A DNA stretch of 64,000 bases from Pectobacterium fontis. GTDB lineage: Bacteria; Pseudomonadota; Gammaproteobacteria; Enterobacterales; Enterobacteriaceae. The stretch covers positions 1 through 64,000 of the forward strand of contig NZ_JSXC01000035.1 in assembly GCF_000803215.1 (NCBI RefSeq). Reading direction: 5' to 3'. Position 1 is the first letter of the stretch. Each line of letters opens with the position of its first letter. Under the pieces are notes generated by a model. That model worked only from the letters and a program-made list of their open reading frames with translations. It made no database searches and had not been told where the DNA came from. A program made the position numbers and the translations under genes. Shown here one piece after another: positions 1-9,899 of this stretch.

Positions 1-198
1 GCGAAGTTGTATATGGGGGCCATTGCCGCTATAAGTCACAATCGTCATGTAAAAGCGCAATACACGCGGCTATTGCTAAAAGGCAAGGTAAAGATGCTGG
101 CAATAGGGGCGGCGATGAGGAAACTGGTTCATCTATGCTATGGCGTGCTTCATACTCAACAGCCCTATGACAAAAATTACGGCGTCGTAACCGATTGA
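1..198 (+). CDS. IS110/IS1111-family transposase, C-terminal fragment (cut by window edge)
   Basis: The frame is open from base 1 and ends at the TGA at 196-198, giving about 65 residues. The peptide contains LYMGAIAAISHNRHVKA and AAMRKLVHLCYGVL, which match the end of DEDD-type transposases of the IS110/IS1111 family (the region after the Transposase_20 domain): a small-residue run, a basic helix, then the conserved MRKL-V segment. These enzymes move circular IS forms through a Holliday-junction-like mechanism. The N-terminal catalytic domain lies outside the window, so whether the gene is intact cannot be judged. It sits downstream of rlmC, pointing towards the 3' end of rlmC. The family call is from motif recognition only. 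Confidence 0.75.
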   Translation, partial: AKLYMGAIAAISHNRHVKAQYTRLLLKGKVKMLAIGAAMRKLVHLCYGVLHTQQPYDKNYGVVTD

Positions 199-262
199 AG
201 CGCTTGACTGGCAACACGGTTACTCAGTTGCCGCGCTCCTTGACCTGTGGCTATTTGGCGCT

Positions 263-395
263 AATTGCGTCGCTACGCGATACCTTCGGCGTTCGTTCTC
301 GCTTTTCGAGCCGCCAGTGACGCGTTCCCGACGCGGCACTGGCTTTCGCGGCGTCCTGCCGCTCACTCGGCGATAACGCTCACCTCAGCGCAATT
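263..395. repeat. Palindromic intergenic repeat beside the IS tail
   Basis: The stretch is bounded by AATTGCG (263-269) and its inverted copy CGCAATT (389-395). It contains a hairpin with arms GCCAGTGACGCGT (313-325) and ACGCGGCACTGGC (331-343) with one mismatch and a 5-base loop. It looks like a structured intergenic repeat rather than coding sequence. IS110/IS1111 elements often insert next to such palindromes, so it may be the target site or part of the IS right flank. The exact IS end cannot be fixed here. Confidence 0.45.
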
Positions 396-444
396 TTTTA
401 CGCCTGCTGTAGACAACCTACAAAACGTAGATTCCCTAGTTTTT

Positions 445-1578
445 TTATCTATTTTCCCGTTTCAATAACGTCAGCACTTCGTAGTGCGCCGTATGCGGGA
501 ACATGTCGAACAGTTGCACGCGCAGCGCGCGGTAATTCACCAGTTCTGACATGTCTTTCGCCATACTTTCAGCGTTGCAACTGGAGTAGAGAATATAGCC
601 CGGCGCCATACGGCTCAGGTAGGCGCACAGCTCGCTGCCAATACCGCGGCGCGGCGGGTTAACCAGCACCAGATCGGGAATTTCCGCTTTACCCGTCGCG
701 AACTGCGTTGAATCCAGCGCCTGAAACTCCACCTGCTTCAATCCTAACTGTTCCGCAGAGCGGCGTGCGCAGGCTATCGCCTCCGCGCTAATTTCAATCC
801 CCGTTAGACGCATTGCGGGTGATGCGCAATGCAGGCCAAATCCCCCTACCCCACAGAACAGATCCCACATGCTGGTAATATTTAATTCTGCCACCCAGTC
901 ACGCGCCGTCGCATACAGCGCAGCAGCGACTGGTGGGTTAGTCTGGAAAAAACTTTGCGGGCGGATATACAACGGCACCTGATTGAACTGCTCAGCCAGC
1001 GCGGCAGACTCACTCAGGATAATCTCCGTTTTGCCTTCCATAATCGCCTGATGCACAGGCTGGATATTGGCCGATATCACCTCAAGCTGAGGCAATTGCT
1101 GCCGTAGCCACGGCAATGCGGCACGTAGCTGTGCCAGTTTGGCTTCTGAGCGTAAGACAAAACGCAGCATGAACGTACCATACTGCGTACTTTCCGTCAG
1201 GAGTAGATATTTCAGTTCCCCACGGCGTCGGGCCACGTTATACGGCGTTAGCCCCGCACGGGCGATAAAGACTTTAAGCACTTCGAAAACGGGTGCGAAA
1301 CTGGAAGGGTAAAGCGGGCAATCGCAAAGATCTACTGCCGTTCCATCGCGATGCAACATCCCCAACAACGGGCGTTCCACGCTGCCGCTCACCACCATTT
1401 TGGCTTTATTACGGAATGCAGACTGCGCAGAGGGGTGTGTCGGTAACCAACGCTGCACAGCATGCGATTGCAGTAAGCCTTCAAGATGTTGCTGTTTATC
1501 AGACAATTGCTGTGGGTAGGCTTTTTCCAGCCATTGGCAGGAACGACAGGTTCCCGTGCTGTAGCGGGCACAATGCAT
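445..1578 (-). CDS. rlmC: 23S rRNA (uracil-747-C5) methyltransferase RlmC
   Basis: RlmC (RumB/YbjF) uses SAM to make m5U747 in 23S rRNA. The 377-residue product is close to the 375 of E. coli. N-terminal cysteines C3, C11, C14 and C87 (CDCPLYP) fit the 4Fe-4S ligands. The SAM-binding motif is [10 protein letters not shown] near residue 240, followed by VNPPRRG and the nucleophile region YSSCNAESM near residue 334. The start at 1578 is set by the MHCARY N-terminus typical of the family. It is the last gene of the potFGHI-ybjO-rlmC strand, 127 bp after ybjO, as in E. coli. The sequence between it and the IS tail has no other gene. Confidence 0.96.
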   Translation of the reverse strand: MHCARYSTGTCRSCQWLEKAYPQQLSDKQQHLEGLLQSHAVQRWLPTHPSAQSAFRNKAKMVVSGSVERPLLGMLHRDGTAVDLCDCPLYPSSFAPVFEVLKVFIARAGLTPYNVARRRGELKYLLLTESTQYGTFMLRFVLRSEAKLAQLRAALPWLRQQLPQLEVISANIQPVHQAIMEGKTEIILSESAALAEQFNQVPLYIRPQSFFQTNPPVAAALYATARDWVAELNITSMWDLFCGVGGFGLHCASPAMRLTGIEISAEAIACARRSAEQLGLKQVEFQALDSTQFATGKAEIPDLVLVNPPRRGIGSELCAYLSRMAPGYILYSSCNAESMAKDMSELVNYRALRVQLFDMFPHTAHYEVLTLLKRENR

Positions 1579-1705
1579 AAAAATCTAACTATTAAAAATA
1601 ATACGGAATGAAAACAGTATATCACCCTAGCGGCGTCACCCTGCGACCTTTCCGCTTATTTATAGGCGACGCCAGTTGCCAGACCGATTTAAGAGATAGG
1701 CAGGT

Positions 1706-2158
1706 CTATTTCTGCCGTAGAAAAAAGCGCTTACTGTTCCGTGGCAGAAACAGTAAAACGATCACCAGAAGATCGGGGATCTTTTGCAACAGAAGCTGGT
1801 GCAGCACGGCAGCGTTGTTCTCCCCTGAAATATGAAATATTGCTGGCAGCAGTTCACTTAGCGATGCCAGCAGGAGGTAACACACGACGACGCCCTGACA
1901 AGCCACATAACCCCATCGAGCCCAGTTTCCCCCGGCTAAAACAGCAAAGCCACAGCGGATCTCAACACCAACAATAACGATCGATAACAGTAATACCAGC
2001 GTTGAATCCCAGGCTTCCGCGTTACTGCCAATCCAGCCGCCCAGATCGCTGAAGCCTAACTCCCACACCAGGAGCACAATCCCCAAAAAGCGGGTAGCAA
2101 TAATCGCAATCCCCGCTACCATCACTGGCACCGGAGCATAAGCTTTGCGTTGTGTCAT
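1706..2158 (-). CDS. ybjO: Inner membrane protein YbjO (DUF2593)
   Basis: A 150-residue hydrophobic protein with about four membrane segments (roughly residues 9-31, 50-68, 82-105 and 124-141). It has the conserved YbjO motifs GGNWARWGY, LLQKIPDLL and the basic C-terminal end RNSKRFF. Its position between potI and rlmC matches E. coli, where the gene is also of unknown function. The N-terminus is shorter than the roughly 162 residues of E. coli YbjO. A possible link to putrescine transport rests only on location. An imperfect inverted repeat (TTACTGTTCC / GAAACAGTAA, 1731-1756) lies within the last codons. Confidence 0.85.
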   Translation of the reverse strand: MTQRKAYAPVPVMVAGIAIIATRFLGIVLLVWELGFSDLGGWIGSNAEAWDSTLVLLLSIVIVGVEIRCGFAVLAGGNWARWGYVACQGVVVCYLLLASLSELLPAIFHISGENNAAVLHQLLLQKIPDLLVIVLLFLPRNSKRFFLRQK

Positions 2159-2325
2159 TTCCTTCTTCGCGTACAGAATTTCAACGCTCTCCCTTCATGC
2201 GGTATTTATCCGCCAAAACTACAGCACCAATATAGAATCCGCTGCTGATAAAACAGCAACGCCCCCATACTCTGGCGGCGTTGCTGGAAATCGTTGCGAG
2301 GCTAACATTACAGTGAGAAATCGAA

Positions 2326-3171
2326 TCAGCCGCGTCTCGCTTTTTGCATATCGCGATAGCGCTGTTTCTCTGCTCTCGCCATAAACCACCAGGCGATAAA
2401 ACCAATAATACCAACGACTAACAATATCAGGGAAGCTAATGCGTTAATTTGTGGATTAACGCCCATTCTGACGCTGGAGAACACCAGCATAGGCAGCGTT
2501 GTTGAACCAGGCCCGGCTACAAAGCTGGCGATAACCAGATCGTCCAGCGACAGCGTAAACGCCAATAGCCAGCCAGAAAGCAGCGCGGGGGCAATCATCG
2601 GCACCGTGATAATAAAGAAGACCTTGAGCGGGTTTGCCCCCAGATCCATCGCCGCTTCTTCAATCGAGCGATCCAGTTCACGCAGACGAGCGCTAATCAC
2701 CACGGTGACATACGCGGTACAGAACGTCACATGTGCCAGCCAGATAGTGAACATCCCTCTCTCCGCAGGCCACCCAATCGCATGTCCTAATGCGACAAAG
2801 AGCAGCAACAGCGACAGACCGGTAATGACATCTGGCATAACCAGCGGTGCCGTCAGCATAAAGGCAAACCCATTGGAACCACGGAAACGGCCAAAACGCA
2901 CCATGACCACGGCGGCAATCGTCCCAAGGATCACCGCCATCGTTGCCGACGCGGCGGCAATTGTCAGGCTAAGGAGCACCGCACTGATCATCGCCGTATT
3001 GTGGAACAACTCGACGTACCAATTCGTTGACCATCCCGCCCACACCGTCACCAGTTTGGAACTGTTAAACGAGTAGATCACCAGCATCAGCATCGGCGCA
3101 TAAAGGAACGTAAAACACAGCACCAGGATCACAATACGCCACGGTGAGCGAACAACAGGTAAATTATTCAC
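2326..3171 (-). CDS. potI: Putrescine ABC transporter permease PotI
   Basis: One of the two membrane subunits of the PotFGHI putrescine importer. The 281 residues equal the E. coli length, with six predicted membrane spans. The ABC permease EAA loop is EEAAMDLGANPLKVFF, the contact site for the ATPase PotG. The start is a GTG at 3171-3169 that overlaps the potH stop (GTGA), so translational coupling is expected. The C-terminus is basic (RDMQKARRG), as in E. coli. Identification is by near-full-length similarity to known PotI and by operon order. Confidence 0.97.
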   Translation of the reverse strand: MNNLPVVRSPWRIVILVLCFTFLYAPMLMLVIYSFNSSKLVTVWAGWSTNWYVELFHNTAMISAVLLSLTIAAASATMAVILGTIAAVVMVRFGRFRGSNGFAFMLTAPLVMPDVITGLSLLLLFVALGHAIGWPAERGMFTIWLAHVTFCTAYVTVVISARLRELDRSIEEAAMDLGANPLKVFFIITVPMIAPALLSGWLLAFTLSLDDLVIASFVAGPGSTTLPMLVFSSVRMGVNPQINALASLILLVVGIIGFIAWWFMARAEKQRYRDMQKARRG

Positions 3172-4133
3172 GCCTCACCCTCCGCCGTTTTGCTCTGATG
3201 TTTGTGGAACCAGATAATCGGCATAATCAACAGAACCAGCATGACGACGGCGACGGCCGATGCCACTGGCCAGTCTCGGTTATTGAAAAACTCCTGCCAC
3301 AGAATACGACCAATCATAATGCTATCCGGCCCGCCGAGCAGTTCTGGGATCACGTATTCCCCCACCGCTGGGATGAAGACCAGCATCGAACCGGCAATAA
3401 TCCCACCTTTCGTTAGCGGAACGATCACGCTGAAGAAGGTTCTCAGAGGTCGTGCGCCCAGATCCAACGAGGCTTCCACCAGCGAATAGTCCAACCGCAT
3501 CAGCGCAGTATAGATAGGCAACACCATAAACGGCAGATAGGAATACACGACGCCGATATACACCGCCAGATTGGTATGCAGAATGACCAGCGGTTCATCA
3601 ATCACCCCCAGCCACAGCAGGAAGTTATTCAGGATACCGTTATTTTTCAGAATCCCCATCCAGGCATAAACGCGGATCAGGAATGACGTCCATGACGGCA
3701 GAATCACCAGCAATAGCAGAATATTACGGGTTGAGGGTTTGCTGTGCGCCACCGCCCAGGCCAGCGGGTAGCCGATAAATAGGCAACATAGCGTTGATAC
3801 CGCCGCCACCTGAAGCGATTGCAGATAAGCATCGAAATACAGCGGATCGTCCAACAAATGCAGGTAATTCCCAAGATTCAGGGAAATATCCAGTTTGTCG
3901 TCCATCCAGGAAACCAGATCGGTATACGGCGGGATCGCCCGCGCCATCTCTGCAAGGCTGATTTTGAACACGATCAGGAACGGCAGCATAAACAGCAGCA
4001 GCAGCCACAGATACGGCAGCGCGATGACAAGCTTACGCCCGTGCTTTTGACGCCAGCGCGCCATCAACACACGCATCCAGAGTCTGGCCTTGCCCGGTGG
4101 TTCCGCCGTGCTATGTTCAGGAAATAAAGTCAT
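3168..4133 (-). CDS. potH: Putrescine ABC transporter permease PotH
   Basis: The second membrane subunit of the putrescine importer, 321 residues against 317 in E. coli. The first membrane span (residues about 36-58, LVIALPYLWLLLLFMLPF) follows a basic cytoplasmic N-terminus. The EAA loop is EASLDLGARPLRTFF. It lies 14 bp after potG and overlaps potI by 4 bp, all in the order potF-potG-potH-potI. Together PotH and PotI form the translocation channel that PotG energises and PotF supplies. Confidence 0.97.
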   Translation of the reverse strand: MTLFPEHSTAEPPGKARLWMRVLMARWRQKHGRKLVIALPYLWLLLLFMLPFLIVFKISLAEMARAIPPYTDLVSWMDDKLDISLNLGNYLHLLDDPLYFDAYLQSLQVAAVSTLCCLFIGYPLAWAVAHSKPSTRNILLLLVILPSWTSFLIRVYAWMGILKNNGILNNFLLWLGVIDEPLVILHTNLAVYIGVVYSYLPFMVLPIYTALMRLDYSLVEASLDLGARPLRTFFSVIVPLTKGGIIAGSMLVFIPAVGEYVIPELLGGPDSIMIGRILWQEFFNNRDWPVASAVAVVMLVLLIMPIIWFHKHQSKTAEGEA

Positions 4134-4147
4134 GACATTCTTCCTCG

Positions 4148-5281
4148 CTACACCGTCAGAACCACACAGCTATCCGCATCCCAACACAACCGAACTTCAT
4201 CTCCCCAGGTTGGTGTGCCTTTACGATAGCGGTAGGCATTTTGTAATTGCGCGCTGATGGTTTGCCCGCTGTTGAGCCTGACGTGATAAATCGACAAGTC
4301 TCCCAGATAAGCAATATGCACCACTTCGCCTACCGCGAAATTACAACCGTCAGCAGGAACCTCCTCACATAGCATGATTTTTTCAGGACGCAACGCAATG
4401 TAAACCGGAACGCCATCCACCACCGAGACATCCGAATCGACTTTCAGCGGGTGTACCAGCCCTGGGCTTTTAATGATCAGCGCATCGTCCCGACGCTCCT
4501 GCAAGATCCCTTCAAACATATTGACCGAACCGATGAATTCCGCACTGAAACGCGTATTCGGGTGTTCATAAATCTCTTCCGGTTCGCCAATCTGCACAAA
4601 TTTGCCGCGATTCATAATGGCAATTCGGCCTGCCATCGTCATGGCTTCTTCCTGATCGTGCGTCACCATCACGCAGGTCACGCCTACGCGTTCCAGAATA
4701 TCAACGACTTCAAGCTGCATACGGTCACGCAGTTTCTTGTCCAGCGCCCCCATCGGCTCGTCCAGCAACAGCAGTTTGGGGCGCTTCGCCAGACTACGCG
4801 CTAACGCAACTCGCTGACGCTGGCCACCGGAAAGCTGATGCGGTTTACGGTTAGCAAACTCCTGCATATGCACCAGCGACAGCATCTCTTCCACACGATC
4901 TTTGATTTCTGCGCGCGGCAGCTTGTCCTGCTTCAGACCAAACGCGATATTCTTTTCCACCGTCATATGTGGAAACAGCGCATAAGACTGGAACATCATA
5001 TTGATGGGGCGCTGGTAAGGCGGCACCAATGACAAATCCTGACCATCCAAAACAATCTGCCCCTGCGTGGGGAGTTCAAAACCTGCCAGCATGCGCAGCA
5101 GCGTGGATTTCCCACAACCCGAGGCACCCAGCAGTGCAAAAATTTCGCCTTTATAAATCGTCAGACTGACATCATCGACGGCGGCCTGACCATCGAACGA
5201 CTTCGTCAGGTTACGCACTTCCAGCAGCGGTGTGGCCGCTTTTTGAGGTTTTGATTGAGGGCGGGGGATCGCGTCATTCAC
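4148..5281 (-). CDS. potG: Putrescine ABC transporter ATPase PotG
   Basis: The ATP-hydrolysing subunit of PotFGHI. The Walker A is GASGCGKST, the signature LSGGQRQR, the Walker B LLLLDEP and the switch His is in MVTHDQEE; a C-terminal TOBE-like region follows. An upstream ATG at 5350 would add 23 residues, but the GTG at 5281-5279 gives VNDAIPRPQS, matches the E. coli N-terminus and its 377-residue length exactly, and has a GGAGAG ribosome binding site 9 bases before it. I therefore use the GTG. The gene follows potF after a 200-bp gap that contains a strong hairpin. Confidence 0.95.
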   Translation of the reverse strand: MNDAIPRPQSKPQKAATPLLEVRNLTKSFDGQAAVDDVSLTIYKGEIFALLGASGCGKSTLLRMLAGFELPTQGQIVLDGQDLSLVPPYQRPINMMFQSYALFPHMTVEKNIAFGLKQDKLPRAEIKDRVEEMLSLVHMQEFANRKPHQLSGGQRQRVALARSLAKRPKLLLLDEPMGALDKKLRDRMQLEVVDILERVGVTCVMVTHDQEEAMTMAGRIAIMNRGKFVQIGEPEEIYEHPNTRFSAEFIGSVNMFEGILQERRDDALIIKSPGLVHPLKVDSDVSVVDGVPVYIALRPEKIMLCEEVPADGCNFAVGEVVHIAYLGDLSIYHVRLNSGQTISAQLQNAYRYRKGTPTWGDEVRLCWDADSCVVLTV

Positions 5282-5378
5282 TTCGCATTGCTCTCCGGCA
5301 AAAGCAGAACAAGCCACACGGCTGATGCCGCCATTCGGCGCTTTTTGCATTCAGCGGTGTGGCACAATATAGAGCGCA

Positions 5379-5401
5379 AACAGGCGGTTCATCCGCCTGT
5401 T
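5379..5401 (-). other. Intercistronic hairpin between potF and potG
   Basis: Perfect 9-bp arms AACAGGCGG (5379-5387) and CCGCCTGTT (5393-5401) with a 5-base loop, directly downstream of the potF stop in the direction of transcription. There is no T-run after it, so it is unlikely to be an efficient terminator. Hairpins after binding-protein genes commonly stabilise the upstream mRNA so that the binding protein is made in excess of the membrane subunits; that role is inferred here. Confidence 0.6.
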
Positions 5402-5481
5402 CTTTGCCACATTTTATACCTTCTATAAACAGCATGTGCTATAGCGTGCTGCCTCTATTGGGTATCACTCGATCAAAGCCG

Positions 5482-6591
5482 CTATTTGCCGCTTTTCACC
5501 TTGGTCCATGCACGGGTGCGGGTACGGTCAATCTGGGGCGATTGCACCTTGAGCGTAAACAGTTTGGCACGTACATCCGCTGGCGGGTAGACGCCTGGGT
5601 TATTACGAATTTCTTCGTTCACCAACGGCAAGGATGCCAGATTACCACTCGCGTAATACACATGATTACTGATGCCTGCCATGACGTCTGGCTTCATCAG
5701 ATAATCCAGAAACGCATAGGCTTCATCCAAATTTTTAGCATCTTTTGGAATAGCAAGAACATCAAAGAATGCCAGCGCACCTTCTTTCGGAATGCTGTAT
5801 TTGATATTCACCCCGTTTTTTGCTTCTTTCGCCCGGTTTCCTGCCTGCAAAATGTCACCCGCCCAGCCTACCGCAACGCAGATATCGCCGTTTGCCAGAT
5901 CGTTGATATATTGTGACGAATGGAAGTAGCGAATGCTCGGGCGCAGTTTCAGCAACAGATCGGTGGCCGTCGTGGTGTAATCACCCGGTTTGGTGCTGTT
6001 CGGATCTTTACCCTGATAGTTCAACACCGTCGCAAAGATCTCTTCCGGTGCATCCAGGAAAGAGACGCCACAGCTTTTCAGCTTTTCCAGATTCTCTGGT
6101 TTCAGCACCAGATCCCAACTGTCAACCGGCGCATCGGCACCTAGCGCCGCTTTGACTTTTTCGACGTTATAACCAATGCCCGTGGTTGCCCACAGGTAAG
6201 GCAAGGCATATTTATTCCCCGGATCGTGCTGCGCAATTAACTTCATCAGCTCAGGATCGAGGTTTTTGTAATTCGGTAGTTTACTCTTGTCTAACGGCTG
6301 AAAGACCCCGGCTGAGAGCTGACGCTCAAGGAAGCTGGCAGAAGGCACCACCAGATCAAAACCCGTGCTACCCGCCATGAGCTTGCCTTCCAACACTTCG
6401 TTAGAATCAAACACATCATAGACGACCTTAATACCGGTTTCTTTCTGGAAATTGGCTAACGTGTCCGGCGCGATATAATCGGACCAGTTATAAACATGCA
6501 GCGTTTTCTCTTCCGCAGACGCGGTGACGGACGCGGCCATCAGCAAGCCGGTAACAACACCCGATAGCCATTTTTTACGTTGGGTGAACAT
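5482..6591 (-). CDS. potF: Putrescine-binding periplasmic protein PotF
   Basis: The substrate-binding protein of the PotFGHI importer. The ATG at 6591 gives 369 residues (E. coli 370). It begins with a signal peptide, [20 protein letters not shown], and a cleavage site near ASA-EEK. The mature start [14 protein letters not shown] is the standard polyamine-binding SBP opening. The ATG at 6690 would place 33 extra residues before the signal peptide and is rejected; GGAGG and AAGGAA lie just upstream of 6591. It is the first gene of the pot operon, with its promoter in the AT-rich gap 6592-6920. Confidence 0.96.
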   Translation of the reverse strand: MFTQRKKWLSGVVTGLLMAASVTASAEEKTLHVYNWSDYIAPDTLANFQKETGIKVVYDVFDSNEVLEGKLMAGSTGFDLVVPSASFLERQLSAGVFQPLDKSKLPNYKNLDPELMKLIAQHDPGNKYALPYLWATTGIGYNVEKVKAALGADAPVDSWDLVLKPENLEKLKSCGVSFLDAPEEIFATVLNYQGKDPNSTKPGDYTTTATDLLLKLRPSIRYFHSSQYINDLANGDICVAVGWAGDILQAGNRAKEAKNGVNIKYSIPKEGALAFFDVLAIPKDAKNLDEAYAFLDYLMKPDVMAGISNHVYYASGNLASLPLVNEEIRNNPGVYPPADVRAKLFTLKVQSPQIDRTRTRAWTKVKSGK

Positions 6592-6920
6592 CCGTTCCTT
6601 CCTCCATACAAGGGGGTGATTCGTGGGAGCAAAATCGGTGAATGAGTATGCACCGAATTTTATTCGCGCAGACACAGACATAGTATGCAATTAGTCATCT
6701 GTCTCTTGCAGAAATAAAGCATAACCCCACAACTTCGCGCGCACCATACTTGAACGTAAAAAATGGGTTTTAACGATTATTTATTCACATTTTATCGATG
6801 TGATGCAGGCGATTAACGGCAAACAAAGTGAAATATCTGGTAATAAGGCGAAATAAACAGAATAAATGTCGGCGAGAGAAAAATAAGTAAAACCAATTGC
6901 TGCCGTTGGCAGCAACTGTA
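6592..6920. other. Intergenic region: ybjN terminator and potF promoter region
   Basis: No gene is seen. The left part (up to about 6780) must hold the potF promoter and 5' leader; I could not fix its -35/-10 with confidence. The right end contains the ybjN terminator at 6897-6915. The middle is AT-rich with runs such as AAAAAATGGGTTTT but no strong palindrome. Confidence 0.5.
6885..6915 (-). terminator. Rho-independent terminator of ybjN
   Basis: On the minus strand, TTGCTGCC-AAC-GGCAGCAA (6915-6897) is a perfect 8-bp hairpin followed by TTGGTTTTACTT. It lies just past the ybjN stop, so it separates the ybjN transcript from potF. Confidence 0.7.
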
Positions 6921-7403
6921 TCAATGCAGGTGTGACGTCGTGGTTCTGCCAGTAGAGCCATCTTCTTCTTCGCCGATAAACAGCAGATTATTAGCACTGG
7001 CTTCAAGAATTACCATTGAGATCTGTTCTTCGGATTGCTGCATGAAATGTCTGAATTGTTCTAACGTCATGCCAGCGGCGACGCTGAATGACTGGCACAC
7101 AATCAATTTCGGCAGATTATCGTCCTGAACATCGATAAACGCCTTAACAGTCAATGAACTGGCATTGATTTGGCTCAGATCCCCGACCAGAGGAATGAGC
7201 GCGCTGGGCTTTACCTCAGCCAGCGCAGAAAACAGGATCACATTATCTACCAGATCAACTTTCGCATCGAACACGCCATCAAAATTTTGCATATGAGGAA
7301 GATGGAGCGCCTGACAGGAATCACATTCGAAATACAGAATGTTCAGTTGATCCAGCCACCGCCGTAGCATAGCCAAATCCGGGACGATGAGTGAATCCAT
7401 CAT
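6921..7403 (-). CDS. ybjN: YbjN family protein (DUF1790, type III chaperone-like fold)
   Basis: A 160-residue soluble protein (E. coli YbjN 158). Hallmark segments are FECDSCQALHLPHMQNFDGV, ASSLTVKAF, DDNLPKLIVCQS and SEEQISMVILEA. E. coli YbjN is a multicopy suppressor of temperature-sensitive mutants and affects motility and stress responses; its biochemical activity is unknown. Two ATG codons lie in tandem (7403 and 7400) after GAGG, and either could start it. It lies between rimK and potF as in E. coli. Confidence 0.93.
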   Translation of the reverse strand: MMDSLIVPDLAMLRRWLDQLNILYFECDSCQALHLPHMQNFDGVFDAKVDLVDNVILFSALAEVKPSALIPLVGDLSQINASSLTVKAFIDVQDDNLPKLIVCQSFSVAAGMTLEQFRHFMQQSEEQISMVILEASANNLLFIGEEEDGSTGRTTTSHLH

Positions 7404-7678
7404 GTTTGCCTCATACCTGCCGCCGTAAAGACAGCGTTATTGAAAAGAAAACACCGCCCACACCGCAGCAATGTTAAAACAGAAACCCTATTCAAACGGG
7501 AATAACGTTAAAAACGGCACATAGCTTACGGAATATTGGGCGACGATGCCATGATAAAAGCACCCCATCGCCCGCATTCCTCATTCTGCTGCACGACGAC
7601 GATGCCGATCAACCTGAGCCAATCCCCACATCCCAAGGGATATCCCGTATTTTAGGGGGTTACCTTTGTTTCAGAAAA

Positions 7679-8590
7679 CTAGCTTTTGACTATTGTTGCC
7701 GGTGTTGCGAGGTGCCTCTGAGTATTTTGCTCAATAAACTCAATCATCATGCCAGCAATATCGAACCGAGTTGTCGTTTCAATACCTTCCAGTCCCGGTG
7801 ACGCGTTTACCTCCATCACCAGCGGCCCCCGATTGGAACGCAAAATATCAACGCCCGCCACATTCAACCCCAGCGCTTTCGTCGCCTTGATGGCAATCGC
7901 ACGCTCCTGCGCGGTAATTCTCACATTATTCGCCGATCCGCCACGGTGTAAGTTTGAACGAAACTCTCCCGCTTTTGCCTGCCGTTCAATCGCCGCCACC
8001 ACCCGATTACCGATCACAAGACAGCGAATATCTTTACCCTGCGCTTCACGCACATATTCCTGTACCAGAATATGTGCATTTAACCCACGAAACGCATCAA
8101 TGACACTTTCCGCCGCCTGACGCGTCTCCGCCAGTACCACACCGATTCCCTGCGTCCCTTCCACCAGTTTGACGACCAGCGGAGCCCCCCCCACCAGCGT
8201 AATCAGATCGCCCGTATCATCCGGCGAGTGAGCGAACCCGGTGATGGGCAGGTCAATTCCTTCACGAGCCAGAAGTTGCAATGAATGCAGTTTGTCACGG
8301 GCACGAATAACCGCGACAGAGTTGTTCAGCGGGTAGCTTCCCAGCATTTCAAACTGGCGTAATACCGCCGTACCGTAAAAGGTAATCTGTGAACCGATAC
8401 GCGGAATAACCGCGTCATATTTATCCAGCCGACGTCCACGATAATGCACCGACGGCGCCGCCGAATTGATGTTCATATAGCAGGAGAGTGGATCGATAAT
8501 CTCAACGCTGTGCTTACGCGCCTCAGCCGCTTCACGCAGACGTTTGCAGGAATATAAGGCTCCATCACGAGACAGAATGGCTATCTTCAT
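7679..8590 (-). CDS. rimK: Ribosomal protein S6 glutamate ligase RimK
   Basis: RimK adds glutamate residues to the C-terminus of ribosomal protein S6 and can make poly-alpha-glutamate. The 303-residue protein (E. coli 300) has the ATP-grasp layout: an N-terminal pre-ATP-grasp domain starting [10 protein letters not shown], the flexible glycine loop [13 protein letters not shown], and the metal/ATP end [13 protein letters not shown]. It starts 16 bp after the nfsA stop with GGAT upstream, so the two are cotranscribed. A 275-bp gap before ybjN contains a GGGATATCCC palindrome (about 7638) but no gene. Confidence 0.96.
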   Translation of the reverse strand: MKIAILSRDGALYSCKRLREAAEARKHSVEIIDPLSCYMNINSAAPSVHYRGRRLDKYDAVIPRIGSQITFYGTAVLRQFEMLGSYPLNNSVAVIRARDKLHSLQLLAREGIDLPITGFAHSPDDTGDLITLVGGAPLVVKLVEGTQGIGVVLAETRQAAESVIDAFRGLNAHILVQEYVREAQGKDIRCLVIGNRVVAAIERQAKAGEFRSNLHRGGSANNVRITAQERAIAIKATKALGLNVAGVDILRSNRGPLVMEVNASPGLEGIETTTRFDIAGMMIEFIEQNTQRHLATPATIVKS

Positions 8591-8606
8591 AAATATCCTA
8601 CAGATA

Positions 8607-9326
8607 CTAGCGTATCGCCCATCCTTGTTGATGTAAGTAGTCCAGCATGAAGGGACGCAGCTCTTTTTTCAACGTCTGCTCAACGTGTTCACTCCAACTT
8701 TCACGGCGGCTACCGGTACGTTGCAGATAGTATTCCGCTATTTGCTGGTCATATTGTGCCAGCACATCACGACCAAGCGGCTGGTAAACATTTTCATGTA
8801 ACATCATGGCGGTTGGCATACGCGGTTTGAGCATCGGCTCCGCATCCGGGTATCCCAGACACAGGCCAAACAGCGGTAGAACCTGTTTTGGTAGTTGCAG
8901 CAGTTGCGTAACGTCAGCAATACGGTTGCGGATCCCGCCGATAAAGACCCCACCTAACCCCAGCGACTCAGCAGCGACCAAGGCATTTTGCGCCATAATA
9001 GCCGTATCGACACAGCCAATCAGCAACTGCTCGGCCAGCCCGGTTTCCGCCTGTGGGAATATCTCTACATGACGATGAAAATCGGCGAAAAAGACCCAAA
9101 ACTCTGCGGCCTGCGCCACATAAGCTTGCTCGCCGGTATAGTGAACGAGTGTTTCACGCACGGCAGGATCGGTAATGCGGATAATCGAACTGCATTGTAA
9201 AAAGCTGGAACTGGACGCACATTGTGCGGAGGTAATAATGGCGTGGCGTTGTTCATCCGTCACAGTCTGGGATGTAAACGCACGAATTGAACGGTGGCGT
9301 TGTAGCAAATCAATGGTCGGTGTCAC
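8607..9326 (-). CDS. nfsA: Oxygen-insensitive NADPH nitroreductase NfsA
   Basis: An FMN-dependent nitroreductase that reduces nitroaromatics and quinones with NADPH, 239 residues (E. coli 240). Family segments seen are [10 protein letters not shown] (FMN phosphate contact), [25 protein letters not shown] and [11 protein letters not shown]. The start is a GTG at 9326-9324 with GAAGGA 9 bases upstream; it gives [15 protein letters not shown], colinear with E. coli. It is divergent from grxA across 286 bp. The small gene ybjC that precedes nfsA in E. coli is not present. Confidence 0.95.
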   Translation of the reverse strand: MTPTIDLLQRHRSIRAFTSQTVTDEQRHAIITSAQCASSSSFLQCSSIIRITDPAVRETLVHYTGEQAYVAQAAEFWVFFADFHRHVEIFPQAETGLAEQLLIGCVDTAIMAQNALVAAESLGLGGVFIGGIRNRIADVTQLLQLPKQVLPLFGLCLGYPDAEPMLKPRMPTAMMLHENVYQPLGRDVLAQYDQQIAEYYLQRTGSRRESWSEHVEQTLKKELRPFMLDYLHQQGWAIR

Positions 9327-9612
9327 ACGGGCATCCTTCGGTCGGTCAAGTCCGTCTCACGTACTGTTTGAAGTATGGCGGCATTATATCGTAGCGCAGG
9401 TGAGAGCTGCATTACTCTGCCGCCTGATAGCTTCAGCAAATCGTTGTAACAGGCAATGACTACTTTTTTTCATCAATGAATACGGGCATAGTAGCGCGAT
9501 TCGCAGTAACCTCATTAACCGTAACATTTTTAGCCGTGATTTTGTCTGCAATAGACGTCACGCTATACGTTTCAAGAATGAGAATATCTTTCTATTTTAC
9601 AAAGGAGCTTAC

Positions 9613-9879
9613 ATGTTCGCTGTCATTTTTGGGCGCCCAGCCTGCCCTTATTGTGTCCGTGCGAAAGAACTGGCTGAGAAACTGGCCGAGCAACGTGATG
9701 ACTTCAGCTTCCGCTATGTAGACATCCACGCAGAAGGCATTTCAAAAGAAGATTTATCGAAAACGGTTGGAAAACCGGTTGAAACCGTGCCGCAGATTTT
9801 CCTGGATGAAAAACACATCGGCGGTTGCACCGATTTTGAAGCCTATGCGAAAGAGCATCTGGCCCTGTTCCAGTCATAA
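9613..9879 (+). CDS. grxA: Glutaredoxin 1
   Basis: A small cytosolic thiol-disulfide oxidoreductase that uses glutathione and reduces ribonucleotide reductase and OxyR. The 88 residues carry the active site C11-P-Y-C14, the cis-proline region ETVPQIF and the GSH-binding end HIGGCTDFEAY. The start at 9613 has the ribosome binding site AAAGGAG 7 bases upstream. In E. coli the promoter is activated by OxyR; I could not recognise an OxyR site in 9327-9612. Confidence 0.97.
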   Translation: MFAVIFGRPACPYCVRAKELAEKLAEQRDDFSFRYVDIHAEGISKEDLSKTVGKPVETVPQIFLDEKHIGGCTDFEAYAKEHLALFQS

Positions 9880-9899
9880 TCAGTAGAGTGGCGGCACAA

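Noticed and set aside
265..468. Small plus-strand frame beside the IS tail
   Set aside because: It lies in palindromic repeat sequence, has no family resemblance and overlaps the 3' end of rlmC.
1731..1756. Possible LexA or other operator TTACTGTTCC / GAAACAGTAA
   Set aside because: The spacing between CTG and CAG is 14, not the 10 of LexA boxes, and the site lies inside the end of ybjO with no promoter nearby.
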